Origin: Pectobacterium sp. PL152 | GTDB taxonomy: Bacteria; Pseudomonadota; Gammaproteobacteria; Enterobacterales; Enterobacteriaceae | NCBI GenBank assembly: GCA_021907015.1 | Contig: CP091064.1 | Span: forward strand, 4,712,001-4,776,000 | Direction: 5' to 3' | Length of the DNA: 64,000 nt | Program-made: the position numbers and the translations under genes | The notes under the pieces: generated by a model | The model's database searches: none | What the model saw: only the letters and a program-made list of their open reading frames with translations | What the model was told of the DNA's origin: nothing | Part shown: positions 21,319 to 31,565 of the stretch, one piece after another | Position numbering within the stretch: position 1 is the first letter of the stretch | Layout: each line of letters opens with the position of its first letter

Positions 21319-23112
21319 ATGCGTACTAATTATTGCGGGCAGTTGAATTCGTCCCATGTGGGCCAGGAAGTGACATTGTGCGGTTGGGTTAACCGCCGCC
21401 GCGATCTGGGGGTTTGATTTTTATTGATATGCGTGACCGCGAAGGGCTGGTTCAGGTGTTTTTGACCCGGATCGTCAGGACGCATTTAAACTGGCATCCG
21501 AGTTGCGTAACGAGTTCTGCATCCAACTTACCGGTGTAGTACGCGCCCGTCCAGAAAGCCAAATCAACAAAGATATGGCGACGGGTGAAGTCGAAATTTT
21601 TGCCAGCGCACTGACTATTGTTAACCGCTCAGAAGCGCTGCCGTTGATTCCAACCAAACCAATACCGAAGAAGCACGTCTCAAATACCGCTATCTGGATT
21701 TGCGCCGTCCTGAAATGGCACAGCGCCTGAAAACGCGCGCACGTATCACCAGTTTTGTTCGCCGCTTTATGGACGATCACGGCTTCCTGGATATTGAAAC
21801 GCCGATGTTGACGAAGGCGACGCCGGAAGGCGCGCGCGATTATCTGGTGCCAAGCCGCGTACATAAAGGCAAATTTTATGCGCTGCCGCAGTCTCCACAG
21901 CTGTTCAAACAGCTGCTGATGATGTCCGGTTTTGATCGTTACTATCAGATCGTTAAATGCTTCCGCGACGAAGACTTGCGTGCTGACAGACAGCCAGAAT
22001 TCACTCAGATCGATGTGGAAACCTCTTTCATGACCGCGCCGCAGGTGCGTGAAGTGATGGAGAAACTGGTGCGTGAACTGTGGCTGGACGTGAAAGGCGT
22101 CGATCTGGGTGATTTCCCGATCATGACATTTGCAGAAGCGATGCGCCGTTTTGGTTCCGACAAGCCGGACCTGCGTAACCCGCTGGAACTGGTTGACGTT
22201 GCCGATCTGGTTAAAGACATCGACTTTAACGTGTTCTCCGGTCCGGCAAACGATGCCAAAGGCCGTGTTGCCGCGATCCGCGTTCCAGGCGGCGCGCAAC
22301 TGAGCCGTAAACAGATTGATGAATACGGCAAGTTTATTGAAATTTATGGCGCGAAAGGTTTGGCTTATATCAAGGTCAACGAGCGCGCTAAAGGGCTGGA
22401 AGGCGTTCAAAGCCCGGTAGCGAAATTCCTGAGTGATGACATGCTGTCTGCGCTGTTGGATCGTACTGCGGCACAAGATGGCGACATCTTATTCTTTGGC
22501 GCAGACAGCGCGAAAGTGGTGACCGATGCGCTGGGCGCGCTGCGTCTCAAGCTGGGCCGCGATCTGAGCCTGACGAAAGACAATAGCTGGGAACCGCTGT
22601 GGGTTGTCGATTTCCCGATGTTTGAGGAAGATGGCGAAGGCGGGCTGGCTGCGATGCACCATCCGTTTACCGCACCGCGTGACATGCTGCCTTCTGAACT
22701 GGCCGCCAACCCGGTTTCGGCGATCGCCAACGCGTATGACATGGTGATTAACGGTTATGAAGTGGGCGGCGGTTCCGTGCGTATTCACAACGGTGAAATG
22801 CAGCAAACTGTGTTCAGCATTCTGGGTATTACCGAACAAGAACAGCGTGAGAAATTTGGCTTCCTGCTGGACGCGCTGAAATATGGTACGCCGCCGCATG
22901 CAGGTCTGGCGTTTGGCCTTGACCGTCTTGTTATGCTGCTGACGGGCACCGATAACATTCGTGATGTTATCGCCTTCCCGAAAACGACGGCGGCAGCGTG
23001 CCTGATGACGGAAGCGCCAAGTTTCGCCAACCCGGCTTCGCTGGAAGAGCTTGCCATTGCGGTTGTCGTGAAAGGGAAAGCGGCTCAGGATGGAAAATCC
23101 GAGAACGAATAA
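21319..23112 (+). CDS. aspS: Aspartyl-tRNA synthetase, three frame breaks
   Basis: Essential class IIb synthetase charging tRNA-Asp. It starts [20 protein letters not shown] at 21319 (RBS AAGGA) with the OB-fold anticodon domain. Missing bases near 21413 (G), 21461 (T) and 21652 (G) disrupt the first 120 codons; restored joins read [36 protein letters not shown] and [18 protein letters not shown]. The catalytic domain from RRPEMAQRL onward is unbroken, with motif 2 [18 protein letters not shown] and motif 3 [15 protein letters not shown]. The total length of about 598 residues fits the bacterial family (E. coli 590). nudB follows with overlap. Confidence 0.96.
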
Positions 23113-23557
23113 GATGGTATATAAGCGACCCGTTTCGGTTCTGGTGGTGATCTATGCCCGCGACACCGGGCGGGTGCTGATGTTGCAGCGGCGTGACGAT
23201 CCTGAATTCTGGCAGTCGGTGACCGGCAGCATAGAAGAAGGGGAAAGTGCGCCGTATGCCGCACAGCGTGAAGTCAAAGAAGAAGTTAACATTGATATAT
23301 CCGCGGAAGCGTTATCACTCTTTGACTGTCAGCGCTGTATTGAGTTTGAGCTATTTGCTCATTTGAGACGTCGCTATGCGCCGGGGGTGACGCACAATAC
23401 CGAACACTGGTTTTGTCTGGCGTTACCTGCTGAGCGCGAGGTGCAATTATCCGAGCATCTTGCCTACCAGTGGTTGGATGTGCCCCACGCGGCACAGTTG
23501 ACCAAGTCCTGGAGCAACCGGCAGGCGATTGAGGAATTTGTTATTTATCCGGCCTGA
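23090..23557 (+). CDS. nudB: NudB, dihydroneopterin triphosphate diphosphatase
   Basis: Nudix hydrolase that removes diphosphate from dihydroneopterin triphosphate in folate synthesis. The Nudix box reads [20 protein letters not shown], matching GX5EX7REUXEE. The frame opens at 23090 inside the end of aspS; an ATG at 23114 ([12 protein letters not shown]) gives the E. coli-like N-terminus and may be the true start. The protein is intact, about 150 residues. It sits between aspS and yebC on the same strand, the usual enterobacterial arrangement. Confidence 0.95.
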   Translation: MENPRTNKMVYKRPVSVLVVIYARDTGRVLMLQRRDDPEFWQSVTGSIEEGESAPYAAQREVKEEVNIDISAEALSLFDCQRCIEFELFAHLRRRYAPGVTHNTEHWFCLALPAEREVQLSEHLAYQWLDVPHAAQLTKSWSNRQAIEEFVIYPA

Positions 23558-23580
23558 ACAGGCTTTTTTCGGAGATTTTT

Positions 23581-24324
23581 ATGGCAGGTCATAGTAAGTG
23601 GGCTAACACAAAGCATCGTAAAGCAGCACAGGACGCCAAACGCGGTAAAATCTTTACCAAGATTATCCGCGAACTGGTTACCGCAGCCCGTCTGGGCGGT
23701 GGCGATCCGGGTTCTAACCCACGCCTGCGCGCAGCGATCGATAAAGCACTGTCCAACAACATGACGCGCGATACCCTGAACCGCGCGATTGCCCGTGGCG
23801 TCGGCGGTGACGAAGATGCCAACATGGAAACCATCATTTACGAAGGTTACGGCCCTGGCGGCACCGCTGTCATGGTGGAGTGCCTGAGTGATAACCGTAA
23901 TCGTACCGTTTCCGAAGTACGCCATGCGTTTACGAAAACCGGTGGTAATCTGGGGACTGATGGTTCCGTTTCCTACCTTTTCACCAAGAAAGGCGTTATT
24001 TCTTACGCGCCAGGTCTGGATGAAGATGCGGTGATGGACGCGGCGCTGGAAGCGGGTGCAGACGATGTCGTGACGTATGACGACGGTGCGATTGACGTCT
24101 TCACGCCGTGGGAAACGTTCGGTAACGTGAAAGATGCGCTGGATGCGGCGGGTCTGAAAGCGGAGTCTGCAGAAGTATCGATGATTCCGTCCACCAAAGC
24201 GGATATGGATGCGGAAACAGCGCCGAAACTGATGCGTCTAATCGACATGCTGGAAGATTGCGACGATGTGCAGGAGGTTTACCATAACGGTGAGATCTCC
24301 GATGAGGTGGCTGAACTGCTGTAA
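23581..24324 (+). CDS. yebC: YebC/PmpR-family protein
   Basis: Conserved family long annotated as transcriptional regulators; recent work connects members to relief of ribosome stalling at polyproline. It is intact, 247 residues (E. coli 246). It opens [20 protein letters not shown], with the diagnostic [20 protein letters not shown] near residue 85 and the C-terminal domain ending [23 protein letters not shown] precedes the ATG. It is immediately followed by ruvC, and probably co-transcribed. Confidence 0.96.
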   Translation: MAGHSKWANTKHRKAAQDAKRGKIFTKIIRELVTAARLGGGDPGSNPRLRAAIDKALSNNMTRDTLNRAIARGVGGDEDANMETIIYEGYGPGGTAVMVECLSDNRNRTVSEVRHAFTKTGGNLGTDGSVSYLFTKKGVISYAPGLDEDAVMDAALEAGADDVVTYDDGAIDVFTPWETFGNVKDALDAAGLKAESAEVSMIPSTKADMDAETAPKLMRLIDMLEDCDDVQEVYHNGEISDEVAELL

Positions 24325-24404
24325 TGGCAGATCGGTAATGCAGAGTAGAAACGGCTACCTACACGGGCGAATCGGCGGAGCGGCACGATGACAATCGTAG
24401 CACT

Positions 24405-24926
24405 ATGACAATAATAGTAGGCATCGACCCCGGTTCGCGCGTGACGGGTTATGGCATTATCCGTCAGCAGGGGCGTCATCTGACGTATCTCGGCAGCGGC
24501 TGTATCCGCACCGTGGTGGATGATATGCCCACGCGACTGAAGCTGATTTACGCTGGCGTCAGTGAAATCATTACGCAATTTCGTCCAGACTGTATGGCGA
24601 TTGAGCAGGTTTTCATGGCGAAAAACCCGGATTCAGCCTTGAAGCTGGGGCAGGCACGCGGTGTGGCTATCGTTGCAGGGGTGAATCAGGATCTGCCCGT
24701 GTTTGAATATGCTGCGCGTTTGGTTAAACAAACCGTGGTGGGAACGGGCGCGGCGGATAAAAAGCAGGTGCAACATATGGTGCGCTCGCTGCTGAAACTG
24801 TCGGCCAGTCCGCAGGCGGATGCCGCCGACGCGTTGGCGATTGCCATTACCCACTGTCATTTTAGCCAAAGCCTGCTGCGTACATCGGCGGCGAAAGTGA
24901 ACCCGCTGGCAGGACGACTGCGCTGA
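24405..24926 (+). CDS. ruvC: RuvC, Holliday junction resolvase
   Basis: Endonuclease that cuts Holliday junctions after RuvAB branch migration. It is intact, 173 residues as in E. coli. The RNase H-like active site begins [20 protein letters not shown] (catalytic Asp in GIDPG) and the second acidic site is in [20 protein letters not shown]; the C-terminal acidic site lies in [16 protein letters not shown]. It is separated from yebC by 80 bp and from ruvA by a hairpin that also contains the LexA box. Confidence 0.97.
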   Translation: MTIIVGIDPGSRVTGYGIIRQQGRHLTYLGSGCIRTVVDDMPTRLKLIYAGVSEIITQFRPDCMAIEQVFMAKNPDSALKLGQARGVAIVAGVNQDLPVFEYAARLVKQTVVGTGAADKKQVQHMVRSLLKLSASPQADAADALAIAITHCHFSQSLLRTSAAKVNPLAGRLR

Positions 24927-24930
24927 AACA

Positions 24931-24960
24931 GGAGGCTGGATATTCATCCAGCCTTTTTTA
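24931..24960 (+). promoter_or_regulatory. LexA (SOS) box of ruvAB, overlapping the ruvC terminator
   Basis: CTGGATATTCATCCAG at 24936-24951 fits the LexA pattern CTG-N10-CAG and nearly equals the SOS box known for E. coli ruvA. The same palindrome, extended to GGCTGGAT / ATCCAGCC and followed by TTTTTT, forms a canonical terminator hairpin just after the ruvC stop. One sequence therefore appears to serve as both terminator and operator, about 70 bp upstream of ruvA. Confidence 0.8.
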
Positions 24961-25017
24961 TGTTATATACTCGTCATACTTCAAGCCATTCATTCCCTAA
25001 GTAAAAGGAAGCGCAAC

Positions 25018-25635
25018 GTGATAGGTCGTCTCAGAGGCATTATCCTGGAAAAACAGCCGCCGCAGGTGCTGATCGAAGCTAACGGCGTGGGTTACGAAGT
25101 CCATATGCCGATGACGTGCTTTTACGAACTCCCTGAGCTCAATCAGGAAGCGATTATCTTTACCCATTTCGTTGTCCGTGAAGATGCGCAACTGCTGTTC
25201 GGTTTTAATGATAAGCAGGAGAGAGCGCTGTTCCGCGAGCTGATTAAAGTGAATGGCGTTGGGCCGAAGCTGGCGTTGGCGATTCTCTCCGGGATGTCCG
25301 CGACGCAGTTTGTCAGCGCGGTTGAACGCGAAGAAATCGGTGCGTTGATTAAACTTCCGGGCGTGGGTAAGAAAACGGCGGAAAGGTTAGTCGTTGAAAT
25401 GAAAGATCGCTTCAAAGGCCTGAGCGGCGATCTGTTTAATCCGGTCAGCGATATTCCGCTGGCATCACCCGCTGCCGCAGACAGCCGCGTTAGCGATCCT
25501 GAAGCGGAAGCCGCAGCAGCACTGGTTGCGCTGGGCTATAAACCACAGGAAGCTAGCCGCATGATTTCCAAGATTGCGCGTCCCGACGCTGACTGTGAAA
25601 CCCTAATCAGGGATGCACTGCGCGCGGCGCTGTGA
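25018..25635 (+). CDS. ruvA: RuvA, Holliday junction DNA-binding subunit
   Basis: Tetramer that holds Holliday junctions open and loads RuvB. It is intact, 205 residues. The start is GTG at 25018 ([20 protein letters not shown]) with RBS AAGGAAG. Two helix-hairpin-helix motifs are visible: [18 protein letters not shown] and [20 protein letters not shown]. The C-terminal RuvB-contact domain ends [14 protein letters not shown]. ruvB starts 5 bp after the stop. Confidence 0.97.
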   Translation: MIGRLRGIILEKQPPQVLIEANGVGYEVHMPMTCFYELPELNQEAIIFTHFVVREDAQLLFGFNDKQERALFRELIKVNGVGPKLALAILSGMSATQFVSAVEREEIGALIKLPGVGKKTAERLVVEMKDRFKGLSGDLFNPVSDIPLASPAAADSRVSDPEAEAAAALVALGYKPQEASRMISKIARPDADCETLIRDALRAAL

Positions 25636-25640
25636 GGTAT

Positions 25641-26650
25641 TCATGATAGAAGCCGATCGTTTAATTTCCGCTGACGCCGTTCCCGAAGAAGAATTTATCG
25701 ACCGTGCGATCCGCCCTAAATTGCTTAACGAGTATGTGGGGCAACCGCAGGTACGTGAACAGATGGAAATTTTTATTCAGGCGGCCCGTAAACGCGGAGA
25801 TGCACTGGATCATCTGCTCATTTTTGGTCCTCCCGGTCTGGGGAAAACGACGCTGGCGAATATTGTCGCCAATGAGATGGGCGTGAATATGCGCACGACG
25901 TCGGGTCCGGTGCTGGAAAAAGCGGGCGATCTCGCTGCGCTGCTGACTAATCTCGAACCGCATGATGTACTGTTCATCGATGAAATCCACCGCCTGTCAC
26001 CCGTTGTGGAAGAAGTGCTGTATCCGGCGATGGAAGACTATCAGTTGGATATCATGATCGGCGAAGGGCCGGCCGCCCGTTCGATCAAACTCGATTTGCC
26101 GCCTTTCACGCTGGTTGGTGCAACGACGCGTGCGGGCTCGTTAACCTCGCCGCTGCGCGATCGTTTCGGCATTGTGCAGCGCCTGGAGTTTTATAAAGTT
26201 GAGGATTTGCAGTATATCGTCAGCCGCAGCGCCCAGTGTTTAGGGCTGGATCTGACATCCGAGGGCGCGCTCGAAGTGGCGCGGCGTGCGCGGGGACGCC
26301 GCGTATTGCCAACCGACTCTTGAGACGGGTGCGCGATTTCTCCAGTTAAATCGGGAAGGGCGATTACTGGTGACGTGGCGACGCAGGCGCTGGATATGCT
26401 GGCGGTAGATACCGAAGGGTTTGACTACATGGACCGTAAGCTGCTGTTGGCGATCATCGATAAATTCATGGGTGGCCCCGTTGGTCTAGACAATTTAGCG
26501 GCCGCGATTGGCGAAGAGCGCGAAACTATTGAAGACGTGCTGGAGCCGTTTCTGATTCAGCAAGGGTTCATTCAGCGTACGCCGCGCGGTCGGATGGCGA
26601 CGCAGCACGCCTATCGGCATTTTGGCTTAACGCGCGAAGATTTGGGTTAA
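25641..26650 (+). CDS. ruvB: RuvB, branch-migration ATPase, three frame breaks
   Basis: Hexameric AAA+ motor driving Holliday junction branch migration. Start 25641 ([18 protein letters not shown]) follows GAGG. Walker A is [12 protein letters not shown] near residue 62, Walker [12 protein letters not shown] near 112 and sensor 1 [10 protein letters not shown] near 155. Three bases are missing within 70 bp: a G near 26296, a C near 26342 and a G near 26361; the restored text reads [18 protein letters not shown] then [19 protein letters not shown]. The C-terminal winged helix ([20 protein letters not shown]) is clean. The full length is about 336 residues, as in E. coli. Confidence 0.95.
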
Positions 26651-26690
26651 CAAGTGACGCCGCGTAGCGCCTAATTGCTGTTTTGCCAGA

Positions 26691-26716
26691 TTCAGGGAGA
26701 CCAGGGTCTCCCTGAA
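26691..26716. terminator. Palindromic terminator between ruvB and the porin gene
   Basis: TTCAGGGAGACC and GGTCTCCCTGAA are perfect 12-bp arms with a two-base centre, between convergent ruvB and porin genes. There is no long T tract; it probably acts in both directions. Confidence 0.65.
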
Positions 26717-26725
26717 TGTATGTGA

Positions 26726-28101
26726 TTAGAACCAGGCTTCCCACATTGCCCCAACGTTGAACGAGTCGAGCTTCGTGTTGACGCCGGTCGTTGTCCGCGC
26801 GGTATGTTTGTTATCCACCTCCCCGCCAGTGACATAGAAGCGCAGCATCGGTCTGAACTCCGGTCCCATCGCGATCGAGACATTCTGGGAAAGCGTCAGT
26901 TTCCACCCTTTGTTATCACCACCCTGACCGTAATCTACATGCTGATAGCCTGCTTCAAGCCAGGTGGAATGCACATCATTCCAGAAATACATGGGGCGAA
27001 CGATGGCATTATAGTTGCGACGATCGTCCTGACTTACGGAGTCGTTCGAGTAGTCATGGTAGGCCAGCAGGTATTCGACCTGCGTTTGCGGCGTGAATTT
27101 GTATTTACCTTCGAAGCTGGCGTAGAAGGTTTTCAGGTTGTTCGTTTTGTTGTAAACGCTGTTATCCGCATTATCCGAATAGCGGGTGATAAACTGATTG
27201 AGGCTATTTTTTCCTGTATGGCTCAAGACCGCACCGCCTTGCCAGGCTTTCAGGCGCGCATTGTTATCCACTGCTTTTGAATCAAAACCGTAGTTCGCGT
27301 ATAGCGCAAGATCCAACGGCCCCAGCTTCATGCCGTGTATTTTGGAGGTCAGTGCGTAATTACCTTTATCGCCCGTGCCGGAGCCTCCGGTACAGCTGAT
27401 GCGTGAGGGGTTCGCATTATTTGCTATCACTTGGGGATTACAGGATTCGACGGCCGCGACGGCAGCGACATCGAATTGAATGCCACCAAGTTCAAAATTC
27501 TTTATTCCCGCGCCCTGACCGTCATGGTTCATCCAGAAGTAGTCGTTAATCCCCTGCTGTGGACGCTGGTGGAAATCGCGTCCGGCCCAGAGATAGGCAT
27601 TGGGCTGAGAGGCAAAAGGTTGGTGACGCCCGCATAGGCTTTTTCAGGTTAACTTCGTCGCCCCAGTGGTCGATCATCACGACGACATCCCAGATTGCGC
27701 CGTTGTCACCCTTGAATGCTTTGAAAGCTGGAATTCACCGCCATTGCCTTCGTTGCCCAGGCGGCCCAGCGCAGAAGCACCGTTGTAGGAGCCATCGACC
27801 GCGACATATTTCTGGTCACCGCTCTGGAATTGCGCGCCGTAACGCGCATAGCCGGTAAAGTTGATGCCATAGGGTATCGCCATGTCAGGCGTCTTGGGGG
27901 CATCCGGCGTGGTCAGCGGGTCGGCCTTTTACTGGCGATGGCGTCTAATTTGGCCTGACGCTCCGCCAGTGCTTTTTCTACTGCCTGAGCAACAATGCGA
28001 TCTAACTGATCCTGAGTAATCGTTTCTTGTGCGAGCGCGGAACCGGAGCAAAGGGCAGCCAGCACCGCCAGTGTAACGGGGAGTTTTTTAGCGTTTTTCA
28101 T
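26726..28101 (-). CDS. LamB/ScrY-type carbohydrate porin, four frame breaks
   Basis: Outer-membrane sugar-specific channel of the maltoporin superfamily, nearest in layout to BglH/ScrY because a coiled-coil segment (TQDQLDRIVAQAVEKALAER) lies between the signal peptide (VTLAVLAALCSGSALA) and the barrel. The barrel starts near GINFTGYARYGAQFQSGDQK and ends with the terminal phenylalanine in FNVGAMWEAWF. Missing bases near 27928, 27728, 27637 and 27621 break the first third; the restored joins read IASKKADPLTTPDAP, FQLSKAFKGDNG, NLKKAYAGVTNLFASQP. It is the third gene of a PTS operon on the minus strand, so it should bring the PTS sugar across the outer membrane. Confidence 0.85.
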
Positions 28102-28266
28102 AGTCATCTCAATTCGGTAAGTTATTTTCAGACAATAACCATCCCGCTCTGATTAGCGTGAATAATGGCACGACGCTCAGAACAAGGTGATTGTTATTTT
28201 TTTAACGGGTACAGCGTAATTAAATAACTGACGTAATCGACCCTCCCTATAGGGTATTAAAATGAA

Positions 28267-28572
28267 CTATTGCCGCTGGTATAGATGAATAATCTCTTCT
28301 GATAATTCGCGGGCGAGCAGGGATGTCATTAAATGGTCTTGAGCATGAACCATAATCAATGTCATCGGCTGTCTGGCTTCTCCTGCATCCTGTTCGATCA
28401 GTTGGGTCTGCATCTGGTGGGCCTTGCGCGCGTAGCCATCGGCTTCCTTTAACAGATTCTTGGCTTCATCAATGTTGCCTTTACGCGCAGCGTGTAGTGC
28501 CTCAAAACACAGGCTGCGTGACTGTCCAGCATTGACGATAATTTCCATTACTGCATCTTCTAATGTAATCAT
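28267..28572 (-). CDS. PTS IIA, lactose/cellobiose family
   Basis: Cytoplasmic phosphocarrier that takes phosphate from HPr and hands it to IIB. It is intact, about 101 residues. I choose the second of two adjacent ATGs (28572) because AGG lies at a better distance. The family signature with the phospho-accepting histidine reads LIMVHAQDHLMTSLLARELS near residue 72, and the helical bundle core includes LCFEALHAARKGNIDEAKNL. It resembles ChbA/CelC of the chitobiose system. It lies 165 bp after the IIC gene. No IIB gene is nearby. Confidence 0.92.
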   Translation of the reverse strand: MITLEDAVMEIIVNAGQSRSLCFEALHAARKGNIDEAKNLLKEADGYARKAHQMQTQLIEQDAGEARQPMTLIMVHAQDHLMTSLLARELSEEIIHLYQRQ

Positions 28573-28737
28573 CATATGACCTATTTTTATGCGAACGAAT
28601 ATTCGCAGCACGTATTTTCTATGCTGCGTTCTTAAATAACATTCAGGTCGGTGAATATGAATAATAAAAATATCTCGACGCTGAATGCGTTATTTCCCTT
28701 TTATTTAATGTCTTTGGCGAGTTCTTTATTTATGCCA

Positions 28738-30065
28738 TTAATTACTGCTCACCGTTTTTGTCAGCGATAAATCACCCTGTATTTTTCGCTCCTCGGTTTT
28801 CATTAACGTCCGTTCGTAGGCTCGCAGGAATGGCAAATACATCAGGGCGGAAAATACCATGCACAGCAGGCACATAATTAGCGGGCTGAAACTCCAGTTT
28901 GCGGCCCACGATGCGCCAATGGGAGCCGGTGTTGTCCAGGGCGTGAGCGATACCACCTGCGCCAGCCACCCCATTCTGGTTGCGGTGTAAGCCAGTACGG
29001 CATTCACCATCGGGACGAAAACAAAGGGGAGGAATAGCATCGGGTTCATGATGATGGGCGCGCCAAACATAATCGGTTCATTAATGTTAAAGAAACTCGG
29101 TACAACGCCCATTCGGCCAATGGTCCGCAAGTGCGTGACCTTGCTGCGTAGCAGCAGGAATGCCAGCGGCAGCGTCGAGCCGACGCCGCCAATCAACAGA
29201 TAGTGATCCCAAAAGCCCTGTAAATAGATGTGTGGCAAGACTTCGCCTGCCGCCAGCGCAGCCTGATTCACGGCCAGATTGGTCATCCAGAATGGGTTCA
29301 TGATGCCTGTGACAATCAGCGAACCGTGGATTCCTGAGAACCAGAAAAGCTGGCACAGCAGCACGGACAGAAGAATGGCAGGCAGCGAGTCTGAGGCGGA
29401 CACCAACGGGGCCAGCAAGTGCATAATCGCTTCGGGAATGATCATGCCCGTTTGTGCTTCAACGAAAAGATTGAGCGGGTGCAGCGTCGCGACAATTACC
29501 AATACGGGAATGAGGATTTCAAACGAGCGGGCGACTCCCGTCGGCACTTCTTTTGGCAAGCGAATGGTAATGTTGTGCTGTTTCAGCGCCGCGTAAACAC
29601 GGGTGGCGTAGATGGAGGTCAGTAAGGCAGTGAAGATCCCTTGCCCTGACAGGTACTCGGTAGAAATTTTGTTATCGGCGTAAGGGGCGGCGACGAGCAG
29701 GAAAGCCATAAACGCCAGCAGACCGGACATGACGGAATCGAGATTAAGCTGCCGTCCCAGACTGGCACCCACACCTACGGAGATGAAAAATGTCATTAGC
29801 CCCATACTCAGTTCGAAAGGCAGCATCAGCTGTGCGCGATAGCTGATAGAAAAATCGAGCCAGGTGCGAGCGAATCCGACAGTGGTATCGGCGGAAAAGG
29901 GAGGAAAAATAAACACCAGCATAAATGAGCCGATGATCATAAAGGGAGGGCAGCGGTAAAGCCATCGCGGATAGCGATCACATACTTTTGTTGTCCTAAA
30001 CGCCCGGCTAACGGGGTAATCGATTGTTCGATAGCGGCAATCGTTGATTGATATAAGGAACTCAT
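28738..30065 (-). CDS. PTS IIC permease, lactose/cellobiose family, one frame break
   Basis: Inner-membrane sugar channel of the CelB/ChbC family. It starts MSSLYQSTIAAIEQSITPL at 30065; a missing C near 29946 interrupts it (restored GFTAALPFMIIGSFMLVFIF). After that the frame is clean for about 400 residues with about 10 membrane segments. The conserved substrate loop NINEPIMFGAPIIMNPMLF is near residue 330. About 442 residues fits the family. It is divergent from a LacI-type regulator, with operator-like palindromes between. The sugar is probably a beta-glucoside or oligosaccharide, inferred from family only. Confidence 0.9.
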
Positions 30066-30291
30066 GTGAACACCTTTCTCGTGTGTCGCTGTAGCAGCGA
30101 CAGATCGTCACCAAGTATGTTATCGCCACGTTTTACGCCGTAACCCGTTGTATTAACAGGTCGGATGAAAATATCGTGTGTGGCAGCCTTTTGTTAAAGT
30201 GAGCCTATATCCGTTATGTTTCTTCTGTGGCGGACCGCATTTTCCGCTAAGCAGAATGTAAAAAGTTATTGCTAGTATGATTGGATATCAT

Positions 30292-30309
30292 ATGGAAACC
30301 GTTTTCCAT
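30292..30309. promoter_or_regulatory. LacI-family operator, site 1
   Basis: ATGGAAACCGTTTTCCAT is a near-perfect palindrome of the kind bound by LacI/GalR regulators (central CG, GGAAAC arms). It lies about 225 bp upstream of the IIC start and 225 bp upstream of the regulator, in the divergent promoter region. Confidence 0.7.
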
Positions 30310-30325
30310 GCAAAGAAAAGAGAAG

Positions 30326-30341
30326 TGTGATGGCGGTCAAT
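30326..30341. promoter_or_regulatory. Candidate CRP site in the PTS/LacI divergent region
   Basis: TGTGATGGCGGTCAAT has a perfect left half of the CRP consensus (TGTGA-N6-TCACA) and three of five bases in the right half. It lies 17 bp from operator 1. Catabolite control would suit a PTS locus, but the match is partial. Confidence 0.4.
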
Positions 30342-30414
30342 GTGTGATGTTTTCTGGCGGTATTAATTAGATTTGCATCACATCTTATTGGCAGAAATAC
30401 TTATTGGATGTTAA

Positions 30415-30433
30415 ATGGATAATCGGTTTCCAT
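30415..30433. promoter_or_regulatory. LacI-family operator, site 2
   Basis: ATGGATAATCGGTTTCCAT shares the ATGGA / TCCAT ends and the CGGTTTCC half with operator 1. A further half-site, TAGAAACGGTTATA, follows at about 30439. The site lies 100 bp upstream of the regulator gene, suggesting autoregulation or looping with site 1. Confidence 0.6.
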
Positions 30434-30532
30434 GCTGGATAGAAACGGTTATACTGCAAAGCAATACAATGCGCTGTTGGTGTTCAGGGTTTTGGGTCGG
30501 ATTTAGCGTTTTCCAGGGGCAAATGATGTCTA

Positions 30533-31511
30533 CAATCAACGATGTATCGCGTTTAGCTGGGGTGTCCAAAGCCACAGTCTCCCGGGTGTTGAGTGGTTCA
30601 CGTGGCGTAAAGGAAGCCAGCCGTCTTGCGGTGCTAAAAGCGGTGGATGAGCTTAAATATCGGCCGAACGTTATCGCTCAATCGCTATTGAGTCAGTCAA
30701 CCGGCTGTATTGGCGTTATTTGCGCCCAGGACAACATCAATCAGACGACTGGCTATCTTTACGCGCTGGAAAAACACTTTAGCCGGCATCAAAAGCATCT
30801 CTTACTGCGGTTTGCCAGCAGCAGGGCAGAAGTGATGAGCGTGCTTGATGAGCTTACCAGCGGCCTGTGTGATGACATCTTAATCATCGGTGCGCGTTTT
30901 CCGCTGAATTTGACTGATAAAAACATCATTCTGATTGATTGCATGGAGACGGATACCGCGAACAGCCTGCAATTCGATCACGCTTTCGCCACAGAAACGG
31001 CGTGTAATTACCTGATTCGGCAAGGAAGACGGCAAATCGCATTGATTAATCCCGCCGCCAGCAGTTCTGCAGATCAGGTGCTTTTAGGGTATAAGCGGGC
31101 ACTGGAAAATAACTTTTGCCGTTTAACCGTAATCTGATTTTTATGGATGCGTCTTCATCGTCATCGGTGGCGCTGCAAGTATTGCTCAATAACAGCACGA
31201 CGCTGAATTTCAATGCGCTTCTGGTGGCAGATGAGCTGGAAGCCAAGCGTGTTATCACACAGCTTCAGGCGTTTAATAAATCCGTGCCAAAAGACATCAT
31301 GGTATTCAGTCTGGCGGGATCTCTCGATATCCCTGGCATTCCGGCGATACCGGCCATTGAATATTCGATGGATGCGATAGCGGCCAGAATCGTGTCCTGG
31401 CTCAATGAGAAAACGCAAGACGTGCTGGGTTCGTATGTCTTACGGGGATTTAATCATTCCCGATATGGCAAACCGGAAATAAACGTGGTTCATCCACTGC
31501 CCAAAATATAA
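30533..31511 (+). CDS. LacI-family regulator of the PTS locus, one frame break
   Basis: DNA-binding repressor with a classic N-terminal LacI helix-turn-helix (TINDVSRLAGVSKATVSRVL), hinge helix (YRPNVIAQSLLSQST) and periplasmic-binding-like sensor domain. The start is one of two adjacent ATGs at 30533 or 30536 after AGGGGC; the frame extends upstream to 30415 but without a proper RBS. A missing T near 31119 splits the gene (restored ENNFLPFNRNLIFMDAS). The length, about 326, is normal. It resembles AscG-type regulators. Its divergent position and the two operators point to control of the IIC-IIA-porin operon. Confidence 0.9.
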
Positions 31512-31513
31512 AG

Positions 31514-31552
31514 CCCTTCTGGTATCGATACTCAGAAGGGCTTTTCTTTTAA
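31514..31552 (+). terminator. Rho-independent terminator of the LacI-type gene
   Basis: AGCCCTTCTG / CAGAAGGGCT stem with a loop of about 11 bases and a following TTTTCTTTT tract, directly after the stop codon. Confidence 0.85.
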
Positions 31553-31565
31553 TCTGTACGTCTGG

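Noticed and set aside
21475..22476. 333-codon open frame antisense to aspS
   Set aside because: It lies opposite a conserved catalytic domain, has no family resemblance, and arises from the codon bias of aspS.
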